Counted from the stretch's first letter, positions 9,979 through 17,804 are shown. The stretch is DNA of 64,000 bases from Pseudoalteromonas piscicida (GCF_000238315.3 NZ_CP011924.1:3742001-3806000), one strand, 5' to 3'. The notes: generated by a model from the sequence alone, not told the origin. Numbers and translations are program-made.

Positions 9979-11502
9979 TTGTCACATATCGTTTGGAGTA
10001 TTGCGGGTTCTGATTCTGGCGGTGGCGCTGGTATTCAAGCGGATATCAAAGCAACGCAGAGCTTTAATGTTCATTGTTGTACCGTAGTAACTGCGTTGAC
10101 GGCGCAAAATAGTTTAGGGGTGGAAGCGTTAAACCCGGTTTCGACCACGGTTATCGAATCTCAGCTGACGGCGCTTTCGCAAGATATGCCTGCAACGGTG
10201 ATAAAGATTGGCATGCTCGCCAATGTTCAGCAGATCCAACTGATCGCTGAACACCTCGAGCATTATAAAGCAACATGGGAAAAGCCGCCGCTTGTGGTTT
10301 ATGACCCAGTAGCCATCGCGACGAGCGGGGATTCATTAACCGAAGAAGACACGGTGGATGCGTTAAAAACCCATTTATTACCGCTGGTGGATATCATTAC
10401 ACCCAATACACACGAAACTCAGCTGCTGACAGGCGTGTATTTGATAGGTCCTGAAGCGGTAAAAGAGGCTGCTGCCAAATTGCGTGAATTCGGTGCAAAG
10501 TCGGTGATCATTAAAGGCGGTCATTGGGATTACCCAAAAGGCTACTGCATTGATTATGGCTTGGCGGGTGATACCGAGTATTGGCTTGGCAATGAGAAAA
10601 TTCAAACACCGCATAGCCATGGTACTGGGTGTAGTTTATCGTCAGTGATCGCGGCATGTATGGCCAAGGAGTACCCATTTAAAGATGCTTTTATTCTCGC
10701 TAAAGCATACATCAATGCAGGACTAAAAGCGGCGATACGTTATGGTGAAGGTGTGGGCCCTGTTGCGCATACGAGTTTTCCAGTTGATCTCAATGATTAC
10801 CCGCAAGTGATAGAAGCGGGCTCTTGGCTTGCTGATGAACTAGAGTTTGCATTACCTGAGGAATTTAATTTTGCTGCAGGCTTTGCCAACATTGACGACC
10901 CTATTGGGCTTTATGCCGTGGTGGACAGCACTGATTGGGTGGAAAAATGTCTTGCTTTAGGTGTTGATACGGTGCAGCTGAGAATTAAAGATCCAGAGCA
11001 AGCTAACCTTGAAGCTGAAATACAAACCGCCATTGCACTTGGACAAAAATACGATGCGAAGGTGTTTATTAACGACTACTGGCAGTTAGCGATTAAACAC
11101 GGCGCTTATGGAATTCATTTGGGCCAAGAGGATATCGATAAAGCTAATCTTGTTGCCATCCAAGAGGCAGGGCTGCGCTTAGGTATTTCGACCCATGGTT
11201 TTTATGAAATGCTCCGGGCACATAACTATCGCCCAAGTTATTTGGCTTTTGGTGCTATCTACCCAACCACGACCAAAGACATGACCGGCCAAATCCAGGG
11301 GTTGGAAAAGCTGATGCACTTTGTACCTTTGATGCAGAGTAGCTATCCAACAGTCGCTATTGGTGGCATTGATCTTAGCCGAGCACAGGAAGTGGCTGCA
11401 ACTGGCGTATCTAGTATTGCGGTTGTAAGAGCCATCACTGAAGCCCAAGACCCACAGCAAGCTGTACTTGAATTAAAGCAAGCTATGGCGCGGCATGACT
11501 GA
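9979..11502 (+). CDS. thiDE: Bifunctional ThiD-ThiE: HMP(-P) kinase / thiamine-phosphate synthase
   Basis: A 507-residue fusion. Residues 1-265 are ThiD: 'IAGSDSGGGAGIQADIK' at the start, 'DPV' and 'ITPNTHE' in the middle, and 'HGTGCSLSSVIAA' as the anion hole/catalytic loop. It phosphorylates HMP and HMP-P. Residues 308-507 are ThiE: 'GLYAVVDS', 'VQLRIKD', 'INDYWQLAIKHGAYGIHLGQED', 'GISTH' and 'AIGGI', the enzyme that joins HMP-PP to thiazole-P. The linker is about 40 residues. The start is TTG at 9979, six bases after AAGGAG; no ATG with a better site exists upstream. The 3' end overlaps thiF by eight bases. Confidence 0.95.
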   Translation: MSHIVWSIAGSDSGGGAGIQADIKATQSFNVHCCTVVTALTAQNSLGVEALNPVSTTVIESQLTALSQDMPATVIKIGMLANVQQIQLIAEHLEHYKATWEKPPLVVYDPVAIATSGDSLTEEDTVDALKTHLLPLVDIITPNTHETQLLTGVYLIGPEAVKEAAAKLREFGAKSVIIKGGHWDYPKGYCIDYGLAGDTEYWLGNEKIQTPHSHGTGCSLSSVIAACMAKEYPFKDAFILAKAYINAGLKAAIRYGEGVGPVAHTSFPVDLNDYPQVIEAGSWLADELEFALPEEFNFAAGFANIDDPIGLYAVVDSTDWVEKCLALGVDTVQLRIKDPEQANLEAEIQTAIALGQKYDAKVFINDYWQLAIKHGAYGIHLGQEDIDKANLVAIQEAGLRLGISTHGFYEMLRAHNYRPSYLAFGAIYPTTTKDMTGQIQGLEKLMHFVPLMQSSYPTVAIGGIDLSRAQEVAATGVSSIAVVRAITEAQDPQQAVLELKQAMARHD

Positions 11503-12244
11503 ACTCAATGACAAAGAGCGGCTAAGGTATAGTCGCCATTTGCTGTTAAAAGAGGTCGGGGAGCAAGGCCAACTCGCATTGAAGCAGGCGCATGTGGCTG
11601 TGGTTGGCTGCGGTGGGCTGGGAAGCCCAGCGTTGTTTTACTTAGCGGCGAGTGGCATTGGTAAGCTTACTTTTGTTGATGACGACGACGTGGAATTGTC
11701 TAACTTACAAAGGCAAATTCTGTATAAGGTGAACCACCTTGGTCAGCAAAAATCCAAAGCAGCAGCAAAGGTGCTGGCAAGTCTCAATAACGAGATCACA
11801 TTAGTACCAATGAATGCGAGATTGACTGATAAGAACGTCGCCGAGTTGCTCCGTGATGCAGATGTTGTCCTGGATTGTAGCGATAACTTTACTACCCGTT
11901 ATTTGCTCAATCGGTATTGTTATCAAGCGAGCAAGGTGTTGATAGCAGGAGCCGCGATTGCCACGCAAGGCCAACTCATGTGTTTTGATTTTAGGGCTGA
12001 GTCACCTTGTTATGCTTGCGTTTTCCCTGAGGGTTCGCAAACATCAGTGGAGAATTGTGACAACTTTGGCGTCATTAGCCCATTACTGGGGGTGATCGGC
12101 GCGCAGCAAGCTTTATTGACGATAAATGTACTACTTGGACATCATCAAAGAAGTGTATTTTGTACGCTAGATGGTATGAGCTTGCAGCAAAAGCAGTATA
12201 GGCTCAGTAAAAACCCCGAATGTGAATGTTGTGGCTTGAAGTAG
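11495..12244 (+). CDS. thiF: ThiS adenylyltransferase ThiF
   Basis: A 249-residue E1-like enzyme that adenylates the ThiS C-terminus. The nucleotide-binding loop 'VAVVGCGGLGSPALFYLA' is followed by 'FVDDDDVELSNLQRQ', with the conserved Asp and Arg residues. 'DCSDNFTTRYLLN' is the adenylation loop. A zinc site is indicated by CYAC (about residue 170) and CECC near the end. MoeB and HesA share this fold, but the last place in a thiamine operon and overlap with thiDE support ThiF. No terminator is evident before the repeat that follows. Confidence 0.92.
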   Translation: MTELNDKERLRYSRHLLLKEVGEQGQLALKQAHVAVVGCGGLGSPALFYLAASGIGKLTFVDDDDVELSNLQRQILYKVNHLGQQKSKAAAKVLASLNNEITLVPMNARLTDKNVAELLRDADVVLDCSDNFTTRYLLNRYCYQASKVLIAGAAIATQGQLMCFDFRAESPCYACVFPEGSQTSVENCDNFGVISPLLGVIGAQQALLTINVLLGHHQRSVFCTLDGMSLQQKQYRLSKNPECECCGLK

Positions 12245-12257
12245 TTTCAAGCCACTA

Positions 12258-12420
12258 ATACCAATTAGTCTTAATACTTGCTCAATTTGAAGGAGTAAAT
12301 CTGACGCTAACGGCGTTGAAAATTTCTTATTTAGAACAAACTAAATAGCAAAATTTTTGCCTTGTTATCGACAAGATTTTCTTGCCTCAAAATAGGTCAC
12401 TTAATTAAGTAAATTGGTAT
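12258..12420. repeat. MITE-like element with terminal inverted repeats
   Basis: The 163-base AT-rich stretch starts ATACCAATT and ends AATTGGTAT, perfect 9-bp inverted termini whose imperfect similarity continues inward (TAGTCTTAAT against the complement of CTTAATTAAG). It contains no reading frame, and an internal dyad lies around TTGTTATCGACAAGATTTTC. It fills the gap between convergent thiF and psd. A second isolated TACCAATTT occurs near 18455 without a partner. Non-autonomous mobile origin is inference. Confidence 0.5.
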
Positions 12421-12429
12421 AAAAGTAAT

Positions 12430-13296
12430 TTACTCTGCTATTTTTGCGAAAGATGTACCCATGCGTGTGACAGTCTCTGGGTTTTGGCCATCTAAGAACT
12501 CAGCCTTATTTGCCCCCCACGCTAAGATCACGGTAGAACCAAGCTTAAAGCGACCCATCTCTTCGCCTTTTTTCAGCATTATCGCGTTGTCACCTTCTGC
12601 TGGATATGTCCAAGTAAAGACATCTCTTCCGGCTGGTGGTGTCACTGTACCGGCCCAAATCGTCTCAATGCTAGCGACGATAGTTGCACCAACCAATACC
12701 ATAGAAAGCGGACCAATCTCAGTGTCAAAAATAGCAACAACTCGCTCGTTACGAGCAAATAAATTAGGCACATTTTGCGCAGTAAGTGGATTTACTGAGA
12801 ATAAGTCGCCTGGTACATAAATCATTTTACGAAGTGTGCCATCAACCGGCATGTGGATACGGTGATAATCCTTCGGCGCTAGATAAATCGTTGCAAACTT
12901 ACCACCAACATAAGGCGCAACGTCTTCTTCTTTACCACCTAGCAGCGTCTGTAAGCTGTAGTTATGGCCCTTAGCTTGGATAATTTGACCATCGACGACA
13001 TCACCAAGTTGGCTGATTGCACCATCAACTGGGTGGGCAAGGATATCGCTATCTTCTGCCAAAGGACGGATCCCCGGCTTCAGCGGACGGGTAAAAAACT
13101 CGTTAAAGGTTTTATAGTGAGCTGGATCTTCGTGCAATGCCTCGCTCATGTCGATTTTATATTGTTTGATAAACAGCTTAATTAGCTTTGTGGTTAAGGC
13201 GCCAGCTTCTGCTGCGGCAAGCTTACCAACCAAACGAGAAACCGCATGTTTAGGTAATGCATATTGCATGGCAATTTTTAGTTTATCCAAATTCAC
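12430..13296 (-). CDS. psd: Phosphatidylserine decarboxylase proenzyme
   Basis: A 288-residue pyruvoyl enzyme of the inner membrane that makes phosphatidylethanolamine. The self-cleavage site LGST is visible near residues 252-255 ([12 protein letters not shown]), giving a beta chain and a short alpha chain whose Ser becomes the pyruvoyl group. '[10 protein letters not shown]', '[12 protein letters not shown]' and '[10 protein letters not shown]' are family blocks with the catalytic Asp and His residues. The start is GTG, with AGGAA upstream at good spacing. It lies downstream of rsgA on the same strand, separated by about 100 bases with hairpins. Confidence 0.96.
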   Translation of the reverse strand: MNLDKLKIAMQYALPKHAVSRLVGKLAAAEAGALTTKLIKLFIKQYKIDMSEALHEDPAHYKTFNEFFTRPLKPGIRPLAEDSDILAHPVDGAISQLGDVVDGQIIQAKGHNYSLQTLLGGKEEDVAPYVGGKFATIYLAPKDYHRIHMPVDGTLRKMIYVPGDLFSVNPLTAQNVPNLFARNERVVAIFDTEIGPLSMVLVGATIVASIETIWAGTVTPPAGRDVFTWTYPAEGDNAIMLKKGEEMGRFKLGSTVILAWGANKAEFLDGQNPETVTRMGTSFAKIAE

Positions 13297-13360
13297 TTTT
13301 AACAGTTCCTAATTATTAGTCTTGTCACTTTCGCTTTTTTGTATTGCGAAGTGGCTATCG

Positions 13361-13378
13361 GGCTCAAGTCATTGAGCC
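13361..13378. other. Hairpin between rsgA and psd
   Basis: GGCTCAA (13361-13367) and TTGAGCC (13372-13378) form a perfect 7-bp stem with a 4-base loop, just past the rsgA stop. No T run follows on the minus strand, so it may be an mRNA processing or stability hairpin within an rsgA-psd transcript. Confidence 0.45.
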
Positions 13379-13394
13379 AATTTAGCAAATATTA

Positions 13395-14447
13395 TCAGAC
13401 TCTCGGCGCGCGCGCACCTGCGCGGCCATCAGCCATAGACTCTAAAATACGATGGTAACTTTCAAAACGTAATTCGCTGATTTTACCTTCATCTACGGCT
13501 TCACGAAGTAAACATCCCGGATCGTTCAGGTGTTTACAGTCTCTAAAGCGGCAACCGCCAATAAACTCCCTAAATTCTTTAAAGCACCAAGTGACGCGTT
13601 CCACGTCTAAGTGCCATAGGCCGAACTCACGGATCCCTGGGCTGTCGATCAGGTTTCCACCGGACGGCAAGTGGTGTAAGCGCGATACTGTGGTTGTATG
13701 TTGCCCTAAGCCGCTATTTTCGGAGACTTCTTTGGTGAGAATATCTGCATTGGGTAGTACCGTATTGACCAACGTTGATTTGCCAACCCCTGATTGTCCA
13801 ACAAAAATGTTATTTTTGTCCTCAAGCATGTGTTTTAACTCGTCAATGCCTTCGCCTGATTTTGTACTGACTAACAGTACGCGATAGCCAAGCTCACGAT
13901 ATATATCTAAGACTTCATCAATATATTCGAGGCTTTCTTGGTCAAGCAAATCAATTTTATTTAGTAATAAAATCGGCTCTATCCCCATATCCTCACAAGC
14001 GACTAAATAGCGATCGATGATTTGAGGGGTAAATTCAGGCACAACGGCCGACACCATCAATATTTGGTCAATATTTGCAGCAACAACTTTCACACCGTCA
14101 TAAAAATCTGGACGAGTGAGTTGTGTGCGCCTTTCATGTACAGCCTCAATTACGCCGGCTAAGTCACCATCACTGACCTTGGCACGACGAAAAATGACTT
14201 CATCACCGCAAACTAAGCTTGTTACGGTACGACGGATATTGCAACGCAAAACCTCTTGGTCTGTGGTTTCTATATCCGCATGTTGGCCGAAGCGGCTGAT
14301 CACCACTGCAGCTTCTGTTGGCCCTAAGTTGTCGTTTTGCCATGAAACATCAGATACTTCTGTCTCTTTCGCTTTATCGATTCGCTTCTGATGATTGGCT
14401 TTAATCCGACGGGATTGGCCCTTACTGAGTTTCTTTTTCTTTGCCAT
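13395..14447 (-). CDS. rsgA: Ribosome biogenesis GTPase RsgA
   Basis: A 350-residue circularly permuted GTPase that acts in late 30S subunit maturation. The motif order is permuted: G4 'LLNKIDLLD' comes first, then G1 '[12 protein letters not shown]', then G3 '[10 protein letters not shown]'. A lysine-rich N-terminus ([22 protein letters not shown]) and an OB-fold region ('[16 protein letters not shown]') precede the GTPase. A C-terminal zinc motif, C-x5-C-x-H-x5-C, is visible in '[14 protein letters not shown]'. It is divergent from orn and upstream of psd, the order common in gammaproteobacteria. Confidence 0.97.
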   Translation of the reverse strand: MAKKKKLSKGQSRRIKANHQKRIDKAKETEVSDVSWQNDNLGPTEAAVVISRFGQHADIETTDQEVLRCNIRRTVTSLVCGDEVIFRRAKVSDGDLAGVIEAVHERRTQLTRPDFYDGVKVVAANIDQILMVSAVVPEFTPQIIDRYLVACEDMGIEPILLLNKIDLLDQESLEYIDEVLDIYRELGYRVLLVSTKSGEGIDELKHMLEDKNNIFVGQSGVGKSTLVNTVLPNADILTKEVSENSGLGQHTTTVSRLHHLPSGGNLIDSPGIREFGLWHLDVERVTWCFKEFREFIGGCRFRDCKHLNDPGCLLREAVDEGKISELRFESYHRILESMADGRAGARAPRV

Positions 14448-14608
14448 GTTTATAATCTGTTTAAGCTTAGGCGTGCAGAGCGTTCAAATTTAGGCTATAA
14501 ATCAATAAAACGCCGCGCATGGTAAAAAAAGCTTTAGGTCGAGTGTTTAAACTAATATGATATATCTAATTGCATTGGATCTAAAGGAAAGTACCGCTAA
14601 GGTAAAGT

Positions 14609-15154
14609 ATGACTTTTCATGAATCAAACTTGATCTGGCTCGATCTAGAGATGACGGGGCTAGAACCGAAAACAGATAAAATCTTAGAAATCGCGACGGT
14701 GATCACAGACGGTGATCTCAATGTTTTAGCTGAAGGTCCAGTAGTGGCAATTCATCAAAGTGATGAGCTGTTGGACAATATGGATGAGTGGTGCACCAAT
14801 CAACATGGTCGCTCAGGTCTAACTGCTCGCTGTAAAGCGAGTCAGTTCACGGAAGCAGATGCAGTTAAGCAAACACTAGATTTCCTTAAAGAGTGGGTGC
14901 CGCCAGGTGCTTCTCCAATGTGTGGTAACTCTATTGGTCAAGACCGTAGATTCCTCAACAAATACATGCCAGAGCTAGAAGCTTATTTCCACTATCGTAA
15001 TTTGGATGTCAGTACGATAAAAGAACTTGCGAGACGCTGGAAGCCAGAGCTATTGGGTGAAATAAAGAAAAAAAGCTCTCATTTAGCACTGGATGATATC
15101 AAAGACTCCATCATGGAGCTGAAAGTTTATCAAGAAAAATTCTTCAAAGTTTAA
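14609..15154 (+). CDS. orn: Oligoribonuclease
   Basis: A 181-residue DEDDh 3'-5' exonuclease that degrades 2-5-nt RNAs, including pGpG from c-di-GMP turnover. The exonuclease motifs are visible: '[13 protein letters not shown]' (first Asp and Glu), '[16 protein letters not shown]' (second Asp) and '[14 protein letters not shown]' (His and last Asp). The length is standard. It is transcribed away from rsgA. A GC-rich hairpin followed by TTTCTT lies downstream, just before the tRNA array. Confidence 0.97.
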   Translation: MTFHESNLIWLDLEMTGLEPKTDKILEIATVITDGDLNVLAEGPVVAIHQSDELLDNMDEWCTNQHGRSGLTARCKASQFTEADAVKQTLDFLKEWVPPGASPMCGNSIGQDRRFLNKYMPELEAYFHYRNLDVSTIKELARRWKPELLGEIKKKSSHLALDDIKDSIMELKVYQEKFFKV

Positions 15155-15161
15155 AAAACAC

Positions 15162-15189
15162 TTGCAAAGCAAATTTTATCTTGTAGAAT
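15162..15189 (+). promoter_or_regulatory. Promoter of the tRNA-Gly array, with GC-rich discriminator
   Basis: TTGCAA (15162-15167) and TAGAAT (15184-15189) have a 16-base spacer. The bases after the -10, CCTGCCCCGC, are a GC-rich discriminator typical of stringently controlled stable-RNA promoters. This would drive the whole array from about 15195. Confidence 0.65.
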
Positions 15190-15193
15190 CCTG

Positions 15194-15230
15194 CCCCGCT
15201 TGAGATGACAAGCCTTGCGGGGTTTCTTGA
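15194..15230 (+). terminator. GC-rich hairpin with short T tract
   Basis: CCCCGC (15194-15199) pairs with GCGGGG (15217-15222) over a 17-base loop, followed by TTTCTT. It may end orn transcription or form a leader hairpin of the tRNA array transcript; its overlap with the expected start site leaves this open. Confidence 0.45.
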
Positions 15231-15241
15231 GCATAAATAAA

Positions 15242-15307
15242 GCAGTACAAGCTCAGGGCTACAGGTAAGAACGCGACTTAGTGTAGTTACCGACAAATCC
15301 AGAGCTA
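15242..15307 (+). repeat. tRNA-derived element 1 (most diverged, type B)
   Basis: It starts with a degenerate form of the tRNA-Gly 5' end and continues into GGTAAG-AACGC...GTGT-AG-TTACC, a foldable hairpin with G-U pairing in the inner stem, and ends AGAGCTA. It lacks the T arm and the 3' acceptor strand, so it cannot be a functional tRNA. Confidence 0.7.
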
Positions 15308-15318
15308 AATATTGTGAT

Positions 15319-15389
15319 GCAGCACTAGCTCAGCTGCTAAAACGTTAGACGCGACCTTTAGGTTGCGCCCAGCGGAAAATTAAGAGCTA
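15319..15389 (+). repeat. tRNA-derived element 2 (type A)
   Basis: It opens with GCAGCACTAGCTCAGCTG, nearly identical to the tRNA-Gly 5' half, then diverges. GCGACC and GGTTGC form an inner hairpin with a TTTA loop, and TAGCTC near the start can pair with GAGCTA at the end. No T arm is present. Confidence 0.75.
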
Positions 15390-15398
15390 TATCGGAAT

Positions 15399-15474
15399 GC
15401 GGCACTAGCTCAGCTGGTAGAGCGCGACCTTGCCAAGGTCGAGGTCACGAGTTCGAACCTCGTGTGCCGCTCCA
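15399..15474 (+). tRNA. tRNA-Gly (GCC), copy 1
   Basis: This 76-base cloverleaf includes an encoded CCA. The acceptor GCGGCAC pairs with GTGCCGC, the D arm GCTC pairs with GAGC, the anticodon stem CGACC pairs with GGTCG around TTGCCAA (anticodon GCC), and the T arm ACGAG pairs with CTCGT around TTCGAAC. First of six identical copies. Confidence 0.98.
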
Positions 15475-15511
15475 AACACTTGCTTTAGGTGTATAAACTA
15501 AAAAATGTGAT

Positions 15512-15578
15512 GCAGCACTAGCTCAGCTGCTACAGGTAAGGACGCGACCTAGCGTAGTTACCGACAAATTCAGAGCTA
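15512..15578 (+). repeat. tRNA-derived element 3 (type B)
   Basis: The tRNA-Gly 5' half (GCAGCACTAGCTCAGCTG) is followed by GGTAA...TTACC enclosing ACGC...GCGT, and ends GAGCTA. No T arm is present. Confidence 0.75.
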
Positions 15579-15589
15579 AATATTGTGAT

Positions 15590-15658
15590 GCAGCACTAGC
15601 TCAGCTGCTATAGGTAATCAACGCGACCTTGCGTAATTATCGACAACACAATGAGCTA
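15590..15658 (+). repeat. tRNA-derived element 4 (type B)
   Basis: Same plan as element 3. The outer hairpin is GGTAAT with ATTATC, where one pair becomes G-U, and the inner stem is ACGC/GCGT. It ends TGAGCTA, 11 bases before tRNA copy 2. Confidence 0.75.
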
Positions 15659-15668
15659 ACTATGGAAT

Positions 15669-15744
15669 GCGGCACTAGCTCAGCTGGTAGAGCGCGACCT
15701 TGCCAAGGTCGAGGTCACGAGTTCGAACCTCGTGTGCCGCTCCA
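15669..15744 (+). tRNA. tRNA-Gly (GCC), copy 2
   Basis: Identical in all 76 bases to copy 1, including CCA and anticodon GCC. Confidence 0.98.
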
Positions 15745-15792
15745 AACTTCTCAGTTTGTATTCGACTGGAAAAATAAAGAATATGATGTGAT

Positions 15793-15863
15793 GCGGCACT
15801 AGCTCAGCTGCTAAAACGTTAGACGCGACCTTTAGGTTGCGCCCAGCGGAAAATTAAGAGCTA
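15793..15863 (+). repeat. tRNA-derived element 5 (type A)
   Basis: It starts GCGGCACTAGCTCAGCTG, exactly the tRNA-Gly 5' end, then follows the type A sequence of element 2. It precedes tRNA copy 3. Confidence 0.75.
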
Positions 15864-15872
15864 CATCGGAAT

Positions 15873-15948
15873 GCGGCACTAGCTCAGCTGGTAGAGCGCG
15901 ACCTTGCCAAGGTCGAGGTCACGAGTTCGAACCTCGTGTGCCGCTCCA
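15873..15948 (+). tRNA. tRNA-Gly (GCC), copy 3
   Basis: Identical to copy 1. The spacer that precedes the next element (containing TTCTCAGTTTGTATTCGAC) is shared with the spacer after copy 2, showing duplication of a tRNA-plus-spacer unit. Confidence 0.98.
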
Positions 15949-15996
15949 AGCTTCTCAGTTTGTATTCGACTGGAAAAATAAAGAATATGATGTGAT

Positions 15997-16067
15997 GCGG
16001 CACTAGCTCAGCTGCTAAAACGTTAGACGCGACCTTTAGGTTGCGCCCAGCGGAAAATTAAGGGCTA
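15997..16067 (+). repeat. tRNA-derived element 6 (type A)
   Basis: Nearly identical to element 5. The closing arm reads GGGCTA rather than GAGCTA, which still pairs with TAGCTC through a G-U pair. Confidence 0.75.
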
Positions 16068-16076
16068 CATCGGAAT

Positions 16077-16152
16077 GCGGCACTAGCTCAGCTGGTAGAG
16101 CGCGACCTTGCCAAGGTCGAGGTCACGAGTTCGAACCTCGTGTGCCGCTCCA
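16077..16152 (+). tRNA. tRNA-Gly (GCC), copy 4
   Basis: Identical to copy 1 in all arms, anticodon GCC, CCA encoded. Confidence 0.98.
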
Positions 16153-16189
16153 AACACTTGTTTTAGGTGAATAAACTAAAAAATGTGAT

Positions 16190-16257
16190 GCAGCACTAGC
16201 TCAGCTGCTTCAGGTAAGGACGCGACCTTGCGTAATTACCGACAACATAACGAGCTA
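16190..16257 (+). repeat. tRNA-derived element 7 (type B)
   Basis: The tRNA 5' half is followed by GGTAA...TTACC around ACGC...GCGT, ending CGAGCTA, 10 bases before tRNA copy 5. Confidence 0.75.
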
Positions 16258-16267
16258 ACTATGGAAT

Positions 16268-16343
16268 GCGGCACTAGCTCAGCTGGTAGAGCGCGACCTT
16301 GCCAAGGTCGAGGTCACGAGTTCGAACCTCGTGTGCCGCTCCA
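16268..16343 (+). tRNA. tRNA-Gly (GCC), copy 5
   Basis: Identical to copy 1, with CCA. Confidence 0.98.
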
Positions 16344-16380
16344 AACACTTACTTTAGGTGTATAAACTAAAAAATGTGAT

Positions 16381-16447
16381 GCGGCACTAGCTCCGCTGCT
16401 ACAGGTAAGGACGCGACCTAGCGTAGTTACCGACAAATTCAGAGCTA
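16381..16447 (+). repeat. tRNA-derived element 8 (type B)
   Basis: Type B element with one change in the shared 5' block (AGCTCCGCTG instead of AGCTCAGCTG). The GGTAA/TTACC and ACGC/GCGT stems are kept. Confidence 0.75.
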
Positions 16448-16458
16448 AAGATTGTGAT

Positions 16459-16528
16459 GCGGCACTAGCTCAGCTGCAGTAGGTAATCAACGCGACCTTG
16501 CCTTTATTACCGACAACATAACGAGCTA
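16459..16528 (+). repeat. tRNA-derived element 9 (type B, inner stem altered)
   Basis: The tRNA 5' half is followed by GGTAAT...ATTACC. The inner stem is weakened, since GCCT replaces GCGT. It ends CGAGCTA, 10 bases before tRNA copy 6. Confidence 0.7.
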
Positions 16529-16538
16529 ACTATGGAAT

Positions 16539-16614
16539 GCGGCACTAGCTCAGCTGGTAGAGCGCGACCTTGCCAAGGTCGAGGTCACGAGTTCGAACCT
16601 CGTGTGCCGCTCCA
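16539..16614 (+). tRNA. tRNA-Gly (GCC), copy 6
   Basis: Identical to copy 1 and last of the array. No clear rho-independent terminator follows before the rpsF promoter. Confidence 0.98.
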
Positions 16615-16701
16615 ACTCTCCTAAATATTCTTATTTTTCAATCATTCTAAAAACCCCTTGCAGATATAGCTTTATTCCACCAATTTTTCATAACAAACTG
16701 A

Positions 16702-16730
16702 TTGCTTAATTTTAATGCTACGCGTAAAAT
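16702..16730 (+). promoter_or_regulatory. Promoter of the rpsF-priB-rpsR-rplI operon
   Basis: TTGCTT (16702-16707) and TAAAAT (16725-16730) have a 17-base spacer, a good sigma-70 match. Transcription would start near 16737, giving a leader of about 84 bases. Confidence 0.65.
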
Positions 16731-16736
16731 ACGCGC

Positions 16737-16800
16737 TCTTTCGGCCTTACTATTATCGTTCCTTGCCTTACCCCGACTGGCCGAAACGGGACAAGGCTAT
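16737..16800 (+). promoter_or_regulatory. Candidate S6:S18 autoregulatory leader
   Basis: GCCTT (16765-16769) and CCCG (16772-16775) pair with CGGG (16787-16790) and AAGGC (16793-16797), separated by a symmetric AC/AC internal loop. The apical loop contains a CCG. A CCG presented by a stem-loop in the rpsF leader is the known recognition feature of the ribosomal S6:S18 complex. TTTCGGCC at the 5' end of the leader (16739-16746) is perfectly complementary to GGCCGAAA in the loop (16779-16786), offering an alternative fold. Confidence 0.55.
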
Positions 16801-16820
16801 ACTAACCGTAAGGAATATCC

Positions 16821-17162
16821 ATGCGTCATTACGAAATCGTATTCATGGTTCACCCAGACCAAAGTGAGCAAGTACCTGGTATGATCGAGCGTTATACTGG
16901 TGCTATCACTGAAGCTGGCGGTACTATTCACCGTCTAGAAGACTGGGGTCGTCGTCAACTGGCTTACCCAATCGAAAAGCTTCACAAAGCACACTATGTT
17001 CTTTTGAACGTTGAAGCACCAACTGAAGTAATCAACGAGCTTGAAACTTCTTTCCGCTACAACGATGCAGTGCTTCGTAACCTAGTTATGCGTACTAAAA
17101 ACGCGGTAACTGAAGCGTCTCCTCTTGCAAAAGAAGAGAAAAAAGAAGCAGCTTCTGCTTAA
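16821..17162 (+). CDS. rpsF: 30S ribosomal protein S6
   Basis: A 113-residue protein of the 30S platform that binds 16S rRNA together with S18. It begins [18 protein letters not shown], and '[24 protein letters not shown]' is the diagnostic central block. The C-terminus is a short acidic-lysine tail. The start follows AAGGA. It is first of the four-gene operon, downstream of a leader that could bind its own S6:S18 complex. Confidence 0.98.
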   Translation: MRHYEIVFMVHPDQSEQVPGMIERYTGAITEAGGTIHRLEDWGRRQLAYPIEKLHKAHYVLLNVEAPTEVINELETSFRYNDAVLRNLVMRTKNAVTEASPLAKEEKKEAASA

Positions 17163-17200
17163 TCGTTGTTGATTTCGGATTTGACTAACCTTTCGAGGTA

Positions 17201-17530
17201 ATGGTGAGTAATCAGGTTGACCTGTATACCAATCAATATCTGCTTTCGGGCGTGATTTGTAAAACACCTAAATTTAGTCAAAGCCCAGCTGGGATCCCAC
17301 ATTGCATATTTGTACTTGAGCACAAATCAATGCAATTAGAGGCTGACCTTACTCGAAATGCCTACGTGCGTATTCAAGTGGTTGCCAGTGGAGAACAGTT
17401 CCGAAACCAAACTGAGCATTTATACGTTGGGCAAGCATTACAAGTTCGCGGTTTTATAAATCGCCACGAGAGCCGAAATGGCTTGAGTCAGCTGGTATTG
17501 CACGCACAACATATTGAAAGAATTAATTGA
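17201..17530 (+). CDS. priB: Primosomal replication protein N (PriB)
   Basis: A 109-residue single OB-fold, SSB-like protein that binds ssDNA and PriA during replication restart. '[29 protein letters not shown]' and '[30 protein letters not shown]' are family blocks. Its place between rpsF and rpsR is the conserved gammaproteobacterial order. The ATG at 17201 is followed two codons later by a possible alternative start; the AGGTA upstream favours the first. Confidence 0.95.
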   Translation: MVSNQVDLYTNQYLLSGVICKTPKFSQSPAGIPHCIFVLEHKSMQLEADLTRNAYVRIQVVASGEQFRNQTEHLYVGQALQVRGFINRHESRNGLSQLVLHAQHIERIN

Positions 17531-17541
17531 GGAAATTACTC

Positions 17542-17769
17542 ATGGCACGTTATTTCAGACGTCGTAAGTTCTGCCGTTTTAAAGCGGAAGGCGTACAACA
17601 AATTGATTACAAAGATCTGGCTACTCTTAGAAACTACGTAACAGAAAGTGGCAAAATCGTACCTAGCCGTATCACAGGTACTAGCGCTAAATACCAGCGT
17701 CAGCTAGCAACTGCTATCAAGCGTGCTCGCTACCTAGCCCTTCTTCCATACACTGACTTACACAAGTAA
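17542..17769 (+). CDS. rpsR: 30S ribosomal protein S18
   Basis: A 75-residue basic protein starting [17 protein letters not shown], partner of S6 on the 30S platform. The start at 17542 follows TTGAGGAAATTACTC; an upstream in-frame ATG at 17527 overlaps the priB stop and lacks a site. '[25 protein letters not shown]' and '[19 protein letters not shown]' are the S18 signatures. Confidence 0.98.
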
Positions 17770-17804
17770 GCAGCTGATTACTAGTTTTTAAAAGGTGTAG
17801 AGAC

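Noticed and set aside
12461..14391. Plus-strand open frames opposite psd and rsgA
   Set aside because: They are antisense shadows of strongly supported genes and carry no recognisable domain or ribosome-binding site.
15319..16528. Extra functional tRNA genes at the tRNA-like elements
   Set aside because: They have no T arm, no TTCGAAC loop and no 3' acceptor strand, so no cloverleaf can form.
15242..16614. A repeat array with regular spacing that could be taken for CRISPR
   Set aside because: The repeats are tRNA-Gly genes and tRNA-derived elements; the intervening DNA is itself repeated rather than unique, and no cas gene is present.
16702..16884. A small gene overlapping the rpsF start
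   Set aside because: It covers the rpsF promoter and leader, has no ribosome-binding site, and its product is low in recognisable features.
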